A stretch of DNA of 64,000 nucleotides from Neorhizobium huautlense (lineage in GTDB: Bacteria > Pseudomonadota > Alphaproteobacteria > Rhizobiales > Rhizobiaceae), in the NCBI RefSeq assembly GCF_002968575.1, contig NZ_PVBM01000002.1:62001-126000 (forward strand), written 5' to 3'. Made by a program: the position numbers and the translations under genes. Below are positions 57,030 to 64,000 of this stretch, one piece after another. Below the pieces are notes generated by a model. It saw only the letters and a program-made list of their open reading frames with translations, was not told the origin of the DNA and searched no databases. Position 1 is the first letter of the stretch. The number at the start of each line of letters is the position of its first letter.

Positions 57030-57971
57030 ATGCAGAGTAGAAAGATCATTATCGATACCGACCCAGGCCAGGACGATGCGGCAGCCATCATGCTGGCCTT
57101 TGCAAGCCCTGAGGAGATCGAGGTCCTGGGGCTTTGCGCCGTCGCCGGAAATGTGCCGCTTTCCTATACGAGCCGCAATCTGAGGATTGTCTGCGAATTG
57201 TGCGGAAAGCCGGATGCCCCGGTTTATGAGGGAGCGAAGAAGCCGACGGTCCGCCCGCCGGTGACGGCCGAGCATGTCCATGGCCGGACCGGCCTGGACG
57301 GTGCGGAACTGCCGGAACCGACCATGCCGGTCCGCGATCAGCACGCTGTCGATTTCATCATCGAGACGCTCCGTTCCGAACCTGCAGGAACGGTAACGCT
57401 CTGCACGCTTGGCCCGCTCACCAACGTGGCTCTGGCGCTGCAGAAAGCCCCCGACATAGCCTCGCGTGTCAAGGAACTGGTGATGATGGGCGGCGGCTTC
57501 TTCGAAGGAGGCAACATCACCCCCGCAGCCGAGTTCAACATCTTCGTCGATCCGGAAGCGGCAAAGACGGTCTTCTCTTCGGGCATGCCGATCGTGATGA
57601 TGCCGCTCGACGTAACGCACCAGCTTCTGACCACCAAGGCCCGCGTGGCGAAAATCGCCGCTTTGGGCACGCGGCCGGCACAGGTTCTGGTCGATTGGCT
57701 GGCCTTTTTCGAGCGGTTCGACGTGGAGAAATACGGGTCCGATGGCGGGCCGCTGCATGACCCGACGGTGATTGCCTATCTGCTGAAGCCGGACCTTTTT
57801 TCGGGCCGCGACTGCAATGTCGAGATCGAGACCCAATCAAAACTGACGGTCGGAATGACCGTGGTGGACTGGTGGCGGGTTTCCGACCGCAAGCCGAACG
57901 CGAAAGTCATGCGGAATGTGGATGCCGACGGCTTTTTCGATCTTCTGACGAAACGTGTGGCCCGGCTTTGA
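57030..57971 (+). CDS. Nucleoside hydrolase (inosine-uridine preferring type)
   Basis: A 313-residue calcium-dependent N-ribohydrolase that splits nucleosides to base and ribose. The metal-binding IIDTDPGQDDAAAIMLAF carries the DTDPGxDD signature. MGGGFFEGGNITPAAEFNIFVDPEA is the second conserved block (landmark near 175-200), and LHDPTVIAYLL holds a late Asp. ATG 57030 has AAGGGG upstream. Ribokinase at 60587 could phosphorylate the released ribose. It diverges from hsp20. Confidence 0.94.
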   Translation: MQSRKIIIDTDPGQDDAAAIMLAFASPEEIEVLGLCAVAGNVPLSYTSRNLRIVCELCGKPDAPVYEGAKKPTVRPPVTAEHVHGRTGLDGAELPEPTMPVRDQHAVDFIIETLRSEPAGTVTLCTLGPLTNVALALQKAPDIASRVKELVMMGGGFFEGGNITPAAEFNIFVDPEAAKTVFSSGMPIVMMPLDVTHQLLTTKARVAKIAALGTRPAQVLVDWLAFFERFDVEKYGSDGGPLHDPTVIAYLLKPDLFSGRDCNVEIETQSKLTVGMTVVDWWRVSDRKPNAKVMRNVDADGFFDLLTKRVARL

Positions 57972-57984
57972 CCGGCCGGTAACG

Positions 57985-58015
57985 AAAAGGCCGCCGGATA
58001 ACCACCCGGCGGCCT
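57985..58015 (-). terminator. Terminator of the chemoreceptor gene (minus strand)
   Basis: AGGCCGCCGG / CCGGCGGCCT form a 10-bp stem between two converging genes. On the minus strand the stem is followed by TTTC, so it most likely ends the chemoreceptor transcript; for the plus strand there is no T run. Confidence 0.7.
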
Positions 58016-58039
58016 GGCTCAAAGACGCCGCGTGCGCGA

Positions 58040-60394
58040 TCAGAACTCTTCCCACTCGTCGGCGACAGCGGCCGATCCGTGCGAAGCCGCAGCCTTGGCG
58101 ACAGGTTTTGCGCGTGCAGGCACCGGAGCCGCCGGACTGGCTGGGGGCTCCCGCAGCGAGCGGGCAACCTGGCGCAGAGCCTGAGGCGCGGCATGAGCAA
58201 CTCCGCCCACTCCGGCAGAGACCCGGAAGCGCGCGACGAGGGAGCGGAGGGTTTCCGCTTCGTTGCTGAGCACGGAGCTCGCCGCCGTGGTTTCTTCCAC
58301 CATCGCGGCATTCTGCTGGGTGACCTGGTCCATCTGGTTGACGGCGGAGTTGATCTCCTTGAGACCGGTCGCCTGTTCGCTGGCGGATGCGGAGATCTGG
58401 CGGATCAGGCCGTTGATCTGCATGACCTGTACCGCAATCTTCTGCAGTGCGTCACCGGCCCTGCCGACCAGTTCGACACCCTCGCCGACCTGCGTTGTCG
58501 AGGCGTTGATAAGCGCCTTGATCTCCTTGGCGGCATTGGCGGAACGCTGCGCCAGTTCCCGCACCTCCTGGGCAACGACGGCGAAACCCTTGCCCGCTTC
58601 ACCGGCGCGGGCCGCTTCGACCCCTGCATTGAGCGCAAGCAGGTTGGTCTGGAAGGCGATTTCATCGATCACGCTGATAATGCGGGAGATCTCCTGTGAC
58701 GACTGCGCAATGCCCTGCATCGAGGCGACGGCCTTTTGCACCACTTCGCCCGACTTTTCCGCGTCGTCGCAGGCCAGATTGACGGTCGAGGCGGCGGAGC
58801 CGGCATTCTCGGCGCTCGAATTCACCTGCGCGGTGAGCTCGTTCAGTGCGGCGGCGGTCTCTTCGAGGCTCGCCGCCTGCTGTTCCGTCCGGCGCGACAG
58901 ATCCTGCGCGCTGGAAGCAATTTCGCGGGTGCCGTTGCCGATATTGTGCACGGTCGAATTGACGGTGGCGATCGTATCTTCGAGGCTCTCCAGAGCCCTG
59001 TTGAAGTCGGTCTTCAGCTTTGCATATTCGCCCGGAAACTCTTCCTCGACCCGGTAGCCGAGGTTGCCGTTGGACAGTTCGGACAAGCCCCTGGCAAGCG
59101 ATGCAACAATGCGCTGCTGCTCGTTGGCATTCGCCTCACGCTCGCTTTCCGACCGTGTCCGCTCGCTTTCGGCGGCTTTGCGCTGTGCCTCGGCTTCGGT
59201 TTCCAGCCGGCGGCTATCGGCAAGCGTGTGGCGGAAGCCTTCGAGCGACGAGGAGAGGGAGCCGATCTCATCGGAGCGGTCCTGGCCTTCGACCGGCTTC
59301 TCGTAACGGCCCTTGCTGAGCAGATCGACGCTGCCGAGGATAGCGCCCAGAGGACGGCGCACGAACACGGTGCTGCCGAAATAGAGGGTCGCGATGCAGG
59401 CGCCCATAATGATCAGGCCGCCGAGAACCATCATCCACGTCTGATCCTGGACAGGCGCCGCGATGACGCTATGCGGCACGTCAAGAACGATGGCCCATGT
59501 GGCGTTGAGATCCGGCACGGTGAAGGGATAAACGACGCGCTCGTAGGCCTCCGGAGCGTCAGCAGTGAGATTGGTGAGCTGCAGAGGCGTGTTCGCCTTC
59601 AAGGCGGCGAGAAGCTCGCTGGCCTTCTCCCCTTCCACCGGCTTCATCAGCTTGTCGGCATTGACCGGAACGATCCACTTGCCGCCCTGGGACACGAGGA
59701 GAACGCGGCCGGAACCGAAAGGCCGCATGGCCTGCAGCTTCTTCGACAGGGTCGAAAGCGAGACATCGAGGCCTGCGACGCCGAGAAATTTGGAGCCGGA
59801 CATAACCGGATAGGCAACCGAACTCATGGCGGTAGCGTCGCCCGTCGTGCTTTCCACGTATGGCTGGGTCAGTGAACCCTTCTTCGAATTGGCCGCCAGC
59901 GAATACCATTCCGCTTGCGTATCGATGTCGAAGACGCTGTAGGCGATCTCCCCGGAGCGGCTCTTCGTCCAGTAGGGCGCAAGCTCGCCCTTCTTGTTGC
60001 CGCCCATCTCCTTGTTGTTCACGAGATCCGCATTTTTGCCGTCGAAGGTTCCCGGCGCCTCGGCGAACCAGCTTCCGTAGGCGAAGACATTCTGCTCCAG
60101 ATTGGCCTTGAGGGCGTCGACGACACCCTTGCGGTCGAGGTAGCCGCCGGCATGGCCGCGACCGATTACGCCGGCAATCGAACGGGCGGCACCGGCGAGC
60201 TGGCCGATTTCGACGGCGACCTCATTGGCGATCGAGCGCGCTTCCGCCTCGGCCTGCGCCATGGTCAGCGTTGAAACGCGGCTCCGGGTCTGCGAGATCA
60301 GGAAAAGATTGGAGAGCACAAGGACGAGAGCTATCGCCAGGCTCGTGACCAGGATGAGTTTCGTGGAAAGGGATCGGATCTTCAACGGGAACAT
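58040..60394 (-). CDS. Methyl-accepting chemotaxis protein with CheR-docking tail
   Basis: A 784-residue chemoreceptor. TM1 is at about 10-33 ([19 protein letters not shown]), a large double-Cache periplasmic domain extends to about 305, TM2 follows ([18 protein letters not shown]), then HAMP and a long cytosolic coiled coil. The signalling hairpin tip is [24 protein letters not shown]. The final EWEEF matches the x-W-x-x-F pentapeptide that recruits CheR/CheB. ATG 60394 has GAGG upstream; TTG 60412 is the alternative. Ligand unknown. A good terminator follows. Confidence 0.94.
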   Translation of the reverse strand: MFPLKIRSLSTKLILVTSLAIALVLVLSNLFLISQTRSRVSTLTMAQAEAEARSIANEVAVEIGQLAGAARSIAGVIGRGHAGGYLDRKGVVDALKANLEQNVFAYGSWFAEAPGTFDGKNADLVNNKEMGGNKKGELAPYWTKSRSGEIAYSVFDIDTQAEWYSLAANSKKGSLTQPYVESTTGDATAMSSVAYPVMSGSKFLGVAGLDVSLSTLSKKLQAMRPFGSGRVLLVSQGGKWIVPVNADKLMKPVEGEKASELLAALKANTPLQLTNLTADAPEAYERVVYPFTVPDLNATWAIVLDVPHSVIAAPVQDQTWMMVLGGLIIMGACIATLYFGSTVFVRRPLGAILGSVDLLSKGRYEKPVEGQDRSDEIGSLSSSLEGFRHTLADSRRLETEAEAQRKAAESERTRSESEREANANEQQRIVASLARGLSELSNGNLGYRVEEEFPGEYAKLKTDFNRALESLEDTIATVNSTVHNIGNGTREIASSAQDLSRRTEQQAASLEETAAALNELTAQVNSSAENAGSAASTVNLACDDAEKSGEVVQKAVASMQGIAQSSQEISRIISVIDEIAFQTNLLALNAGVEAARAGEAGKGFAVVAQEVRELAQRSANAAKEIKALINASTTQVGEGVELVGRAGDALQKIAVQVMQINGLIRQISASASEQATGLKEINSAVNQMDQVTQQNAAMVEETTAASSVLSNEAETLRSLVARFRVSAGVGGVAHAAPQALRQVARSLREPPASPAAPVPARAKPVAKAAASHGSAAVADEWEEF

Positions 60395-60586
60395 GGGGCG
60401 CGCGCCTCGCAATGAGCATTACGGAGGGGAAAATTCACCTTTATCCGATTTGCCCCGTCATGAGGCCGCTCGCGGAAGGCAAGGCGTTCCGCGGAGGTGA
60501 TGGTGCCACCCTAGGGATGATGTCTTAAATTTGATTAAAGTTAACCTGGTTGGCTTTCGCACTGCAAAAGCAAAACCTGAGTGACT

Positions 60587-61486
60587 TTAGATCCGGCTGT
60601 CGACCTGCTCGGCGACAGGTATGGACGGCTGGGCACCTGGCGTGAGACAGGCGAGCGAGCCTGCAACGGCGGCGCGGCGGAGCGCATCGGAAAAACCGAG
60701 GCCCTGTTCGAGGCTTGCGGCCAGATAGCCGCAGAACGTATCTCCGGCACCGACGGTATCGACGGGCTCGATCTTCAAACCGTCAGCTGCAAAGAAGGTC
60801 CCTTCGCGGATCGCAATGACGCCTTCGCCGCCGAGCGTGACCACGAATGTCTGGCCGGTTTCGGCATGCAGTTTTTGGAGCGCGGCTTTCCGCGCGTCCC
60901 GATCGGCTAGCCGTTCGCCCGCCAGCAGTTCGAATTCGGTCTCGTTGGCAACGACGATATCGGCAAGGCGTGCAAGCCGTGCCGCGTCCGGCGTCAGGGG
61001 GGCGGTATTGATCATCGTGGTGATTCCCTTGGCGCGAGCGGCTTTCAAGGCTACCTCCACCGTCGATCCCGGAATTTCGAGCTGCAGCATCAGGATGTCG
61101 CCCGGCTGCATCGGATCGATCGCCGCAAGCGCTTGGGCCTCGCGCACAGTGCCATTGGCGCCCGGGACGACTGCGATCATGTTCTCGCCGGTACCGCCGA
61201 CCAGGATCAGAGCTGTACCTGTCGGTTCGCCGACGCGTGCGACCCCCGAAAGATCTGCGCCGGCGTCCTTGAGGAGCGCCAGCGCCTGCGCCGCGAAGGC
61301 GTCTTCCCCCACCGCGCCGACCATGTGCACCGCGCTACCTGCGCGTTGCGCCGCAAGCGCCTGATTGGCTCCCTTGCCGCCGGCTGCAGTCGAGAAGCTT
61401 GATCCGGCCACCGTCTCGCCCGGCTCCGGCAGCCGTTCGGTGGTTGCGATAAGATCCATGTTGATGGAGCCGAGAACGGTGATCAT
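60587..61486 (-). CDS. rbsK: Ribokinase
   Basis: A 299-residue PfkB-family kinase. The N-terminal VLGSINMDLIATTERLPEPG and GGKGANQALAAQRAG are the usual substrate-side motifs. DTVGAGDTFCGYLAASL holds the catalytic Asp with the anion-hole GAGD. Substrate is most likely ribose, in line with the neighbouring nucleoside hydrolase. ATG 61486 matches the family opening. It follows rmuC by 50 bp on the same strand. Confidence 0.92.
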   Translation of the reverse strand: MITVLGSINMDLIATTERLPEPGETVAGSSFSTAAGGKGANQALAAQRAGSAVHMVGAVGEDAFAAQALALLKDAGADLSGVARVGEPTGTALILVGGTGENMIAVVPGANGTVREAQALAAIDPMQPGDILMLQLEIPGSTVEVALKAARAKGITTMINTAPLTPDAARLARLADIVVANETEFELLAGERLADRDARKAALQKLHAETGQTFVVTLGGEGVIAIREGTFFAADGLKIEPVDTVGAGDTFCGYLAASLEQGLGFSDALRRAAVAGSLACLTPGAQPSIPVAEQVDSRI

Positions 61487-61536
61487 GGGGCGGCCTGCTG
61501 CTGCTTGTTGAATGCGCCGGACACTGCCCGACAGGA

Positions 61537-62739
61537 TCACTCCTCGTCAACTACCCTCAGCTTCAGAAGCCCAGTCCTGCTTTCGACGACCTTGGTTTGC
61601 GGCGTCTCGGCGTCTGTCTCGGACTGTCCCGGTGCTTCGAGCTCCAACGCTCCGATTTTGGCGCCGCGCCTCGTGAGCTTTTCGCTCGATGTGACGATTT
61701 GCTCGACATCTCTCTGGGCTGCCAGGAAATGCCCCTGGAGCTTGCGTGTTCGATCGTCAAGGCGCGTCAAATCTTCCATGAGCAGTGCCACTTCCCCTTG
61801 GATCAGATGTGCCTGCTCGCGCATCCGCTGGTCCTTCAGGACCGCCTGGATGACCTGGATCGACAGCATCAGGAGGGAGGGCGATACGAAGACGACGCGC
61901 GAGCGCTGCGCCTTTTGCACGACCGCTTCGAAATGCTCGTGGATTTCCGCAAAGATCGATTCGGAAGGGACGAAGAGGAAGGCCATGTCCTGCGTCTCGC
62001 CCGGAAGGAGGTACTTCTCGGAAATATCCTTGATGTGCACTTCCAGGTCGCGCCGGAATTGCTGGGCGGCGGACCTGCGTGCTTCCGGCGCGGCCGCCTC
62101 ACGGAATGCGTTCCAGGCCTCCAGGGGAAACTTGGCATCCACCACCAGCGGCGGCGCGTTGTTCGGCATTCGGATCGTGCAGTCCGGGCGGGTGCCGTTG
62201 GAAAGCGACGACTGAAAGGAATAGGCGCCGAGCGGCAAGCCGTCGGCAATGATGGTTTCCATGCGCCCCTGGCCGAACGCGCCGCGGGTTTGCTTGTTGG
62301 ACAGAATGGCCTGCAACCCGACCACGTCCTTGGCGAGCGTCTGAATGTTGTTCTGCGCCGCGTCGATCACGGCAAGCCTTTCCTGCAGCTTTCGCAGGTT
62401 CTCATGCGTCGATCTGGTCTGCTCGGTGATCGTCGTGCCGATCCGATGCGTCATGCCGTCGAGCCTTTGGCTGACCGCCTGATTGAGCTCCGACTGGCGG
62501 GTCGACAGGGTCTCGGCCATCGCCGACAGGCGTCCCTGCATCTCGCTTTGCGCCCGGATGAGTTCGGAAAGCCGCGCTTCCGCTTCCGCAGCCTGTCGTG
62601 CAGCATCCTGCCGTCGGCGGCTGTTGCTGCGCAGAACGAGTACCAGGAAGAGCAGGATAACAGCCGCCGCGGCGGCTGAAAACATCACGGTTAGCTGCTG
62701 AGAAAAAAGAGGAGAAAGGCGGCTGAAGAGATCGTTCAT
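61537..62739 (-). CDS. rmuC: RmuC, DNA recombination-limiting protein
   Basis: A 400-residue protein with an N-terminal membrane segment (15-38, MFSAAAAAVILLFLVLVLRS), a coiled coil (40-130), and an RmuC nuclease-like domain. GAFGQGRMETIIADGLP, RPDCTIRMPNNAPPLVVDAKFPLEAW and DMAFLFVPSESIFAE are the family blocks. E. coli RmuC limits inversion-type recombination. It diverges from def with about 110 bp between starts. Confidence 0.92.
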   Translation of the reverse strand: MNDLFSRLSPLFSQQLTVMFSAAAAAVILLFLVLVLRSNSRRRQDAARQAAEAEARLSELIRAQSEMQGRLSAMAETLSTRQSELNQAVSQRLDGMTHRIGTTITEQTRSTHENLRKLQERLAVIDAAQNNIQTLAKDVVGLQAILSNKQTRGAFGQGRMETIIADGLPLGAYSFQSSLSNGTRPDCTIRMPNNAPPLVVDAKFPLEAWNAFREAAAPEARRSAAQQFRRDLEVHIKDISEKYLLPGETQDMAFLFVPSESIFAEIHEHFEAVVQKAQRSRVVFVSPSLLMLSIQVIQAVLKDQRMREQAHLIQGEVALLMEDLTRLDDRTRKLQGHFLAAQRDVEQIVTSSEKLTRRGAKIGALELEAPGQSETDAETPQTKVVESRTGLLKLRVVDEE

Positions 62740-62851
62740 GCTTTCAACCTAACAGATTTTTGCAAAGGAGGAAGATCAAAGCATGAACATCGGTCGCCAA
62801 TACAGCGCGATTCCTGTTCCATCGGAAAAAGAGTTGCGTTATGGGGAGATC

Positions 62852-63367
62852 ATGACGATCAAGCCCCTGATTATTTTGCCCGACCCCATCCTGCGCCAGG
62901 TGTCCAAGCCCGTCGAGCAGGTGGATTCCGATATCCTGAAGCTTGCAGACGACATGCTGGAGACGATGTATGACGCGCCTGGCATAGGCCTGGCGGCGAT
63001 CCAGATCGGTATTCCGCGCCGGCTTCTGGTGGTGGATATCGCGCGCGAGGGTGAAGAAAAGGCCCCGCAGGTCTTCATCAACCCGGAGATCGTCAAGTCT
63101 TCGGACGAACGTTCCGTCTACGAGGAAGGCTGCCTGTCCATTCCCGAATATTATGCGGAAGTGGAGCGCCCCGCCGTCGTCACCGTCAAGCATATCGGCC
63201 GCGATGGGAAGGAACATCTTGTCGAGGCCGATGGCCTGCTTGCGACCTGCCTGCAGCACGAGATCGACCATCTGAACGGCGTGCTGTTCATCGACTACAT
63301 CTCCCGCCTCAAGCGCGAAATGGTCATCAAGAAATTCACCAAGGCCGCCAAGACGAAAGCCGTCTAA
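62852..63367 (+). CDS. def: Peptide deformylase
   Basis: A 171-residue iron-type deformylase that removes the formyl group from nascent proteins. The three motifs are [11 protein letters not shown] (1), EGCLSIP (2, Cys ligand) and QHEIDHLNG (3, two His and the catalytic Glu). ATG 62852 has GGGGAG just upstream. fmt begins 57 bp downstream, the usual def-fmt order. Confidence 0.98.
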   Translation: MTIKPLIILPDPILRQVSKPVEQVDSDILKLADDMLETMYDAPGIGLAAIQIGIPRRLLVVDIAREGEEKAPQVFINPEIVKSSDERSVYEEGCLSIPEYYAEVERPAVVTVKHIGRDGKEHLVEADGLLATCLQHEIDHLNGVLFIDYISRLKREMVIKKFTKAAKTKAV

Positions 63368-63423
63368 GGCTGACGCCTGCACGGTCTTCAGCTCGAAGGC
63401 GCGTTCTTAAAGCGCGAAACGCC

Positions 63424-64000
63424 ATGTCTCTCCGCATCACCTTCATGGGCACGCCGGAATTTTCCGTGCCGACGCTGCAGGCGCTGAAGCAGGCGGGACA
63501 TGAGATCGCCGCGGTCTACACCCAGCCGCCTCGGCCAGGTGGCCGCCGAGGGCTGGATCTGGTGAAGTCGCCGGTCCATCAGGCTGCCGAACTGCTCGGC
63601 ATTCCCGTTTTCACCCCCATCAATTTCAAGGATCCGGAAGAGCGCGAGAAATTCCGCGCGCTGAATGCGGACGTGGCGGTCGTCGTCGCCTACGGCTTGC
63701 TGCTGCCCGAAGCGATCCTCACCGGCACGCGGCTTGGCTGCTACAACGGCCATGCCTCGCTTCTGCCGCGCTGGCGGGGGGCGGCGCCGATCCAGCGCGC
63801 CATTATGGCCGGCGATAAAAAGACCGGCATGATGGTCATGCAGATGGAGAAGGGTCTCGATACCGGCCCGGTCGCCCTTACCAAGGAGGTCGAGATCGGT
63901 GAAAACATGACGGCGGGAGAATTGCACGACAAGCTCATGCTCGTCGGCGCGCGCGCCATGGTTGAGGCGATGGAAAAGCTTGAAGGCAACGACCTGCCGC
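63424..64000 (+). CDS. fmt: Methionyl-tRNA formyltransferase, 5' part (cut by window end)
   Basis: 192 residues are visible of about 310 expected. The opening [20 protein letters not shown] is typical, and [20 protein letters not shown] is the catalytic block with Asn, His and the SLLP loop; the usual I between N and H is G here. [14 protein letters not shown] follows. It donates the formyl group to initiator Met-tRNA. The gene continues to the right. Confidence 0.95.
   Translation, partial: MSLRITFMGTPEFSVPTLQALKQAGHEIAAVYTQPPRPGGRRGLDLVKSPVHQAAELLGIPVFTPINFKDPEEREKFRALNADVAVVVAYGLLLPEAILTGTRLGCYNGHASLLPRWRGAAPIQRAIMAGDKKTGMMVMQMEKGLDTGPVALTKEVEIGENMTAGELHDKLMLVGARAMVEAMEKLEGNDLP

Overview
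The window is chromosomal DNA of an alphaproteobacterium of the order Hyphomicrobiales, most likely family Rhizobiaceae (Rhizobium / Agrobacterium / Sinorhizobium relatives). The evidence is the GC-rich, densely coding sequence, the gene order rpsT-dnaA, lptC-lptA-lptB-rpoN-hpf-ptsN, olsB-malic enzyme-mutS and Fur/Mur-olsA-miaB-phoH-ybeY-corC-lnt-praR-metK-trmB, the ornithine-lipid genes olsA and olsB, and a rhizobial-type ROSE thermometer before a small heat-shock gene. The content is almost entirely core genome. I see no phage, insertion sequence, CRISPR array, tRNA or rRNA gene.

Layout. 1-5.5 kb: a partial hypothetical gene, a glyoxalase-like protein, a two-gene unit (membrane coiled-coil protein plus ClpP-like membrane serine hydrolase), then ubiE-ubiB. 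5.6-11.4 kb: mutM, enoyl-CoA hydratase, rpsT, an 860-bp regulatory region, dnaA, a frameshifted LysE-type exporter and a methyltransferase. 11.4-16.9 kb: hemW, rdgB, a VOC protein and rph on the minus strand, then hrcA, grpE and an ArsR-type regulator on the plus strand. 16.9-22.1 kb: the lptC-lptA-lptB-rpoN-hpf-ptsN cluster on the minus strand. 22.3-29.9 kb: sppA, ihfB, a LapA-like protein, a CoxG-like protein, two RNA methyltransferases, lspA, a soluble hybrid histidine kinase and olsB. 30-43.5 kb: malic enzyme, mutS, an AraC-type regulator, glnD, a long inverted repeat, murJ, an M15-like peptidase, an 800-bp stretch without a convincing gene, and trpS. 43.6-56 kb: usp, nfuA, tsaB, rimI, fur/mur, olsA, miaB, phoH, ybeY, corC, lnt, praR, metK, trmB. 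56-64 kb: DUF1150 and hsp20, nucleoside hydrolase, a chemoreceptor, ribokinase, rmuC, def and the start of fmt.

How the genes work together. Envelope biogenesis recurs: LPS transport (lptABC), lipoprotein maturation (lspA, lnt), the lipid II flippase (murJ) and ornithine lipids (olsB, olsA). Nitrogen and stress control is represented by rpoN, ptsN and glnD, heat shock by hrcA, grpE and hsp20. RNA maturation and translation quality are represented by rph, miaB, ybeY, tsaB, rimI, trmB, rpsT, trpS, def and fmt.

The most rewarding non-coding signals are: (i) a near-consensus sigma-32 promoter followed by a ROSE-like RNA thermometer before hsp20; (ii) the rpsT-dnaA interval, with clustered GANTC sites, several perfect inverted repeats and one or two possible small RNAs; (iii) PhoB-box-like repeats before olsB; (iv) a perfect 44-bp inverted repeat between glnD and murJ; (v) a promoter covered by an inverted repeat before nfuA; and (vi) a T6 homopolymer frameshift in the LysE-family gene. 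No clearly new multi-gene defence or mobile system is visible. The least understood coding unit is the membrane / ClpP-like pair at 988-3067. Coordinates of small sites were read by eye.
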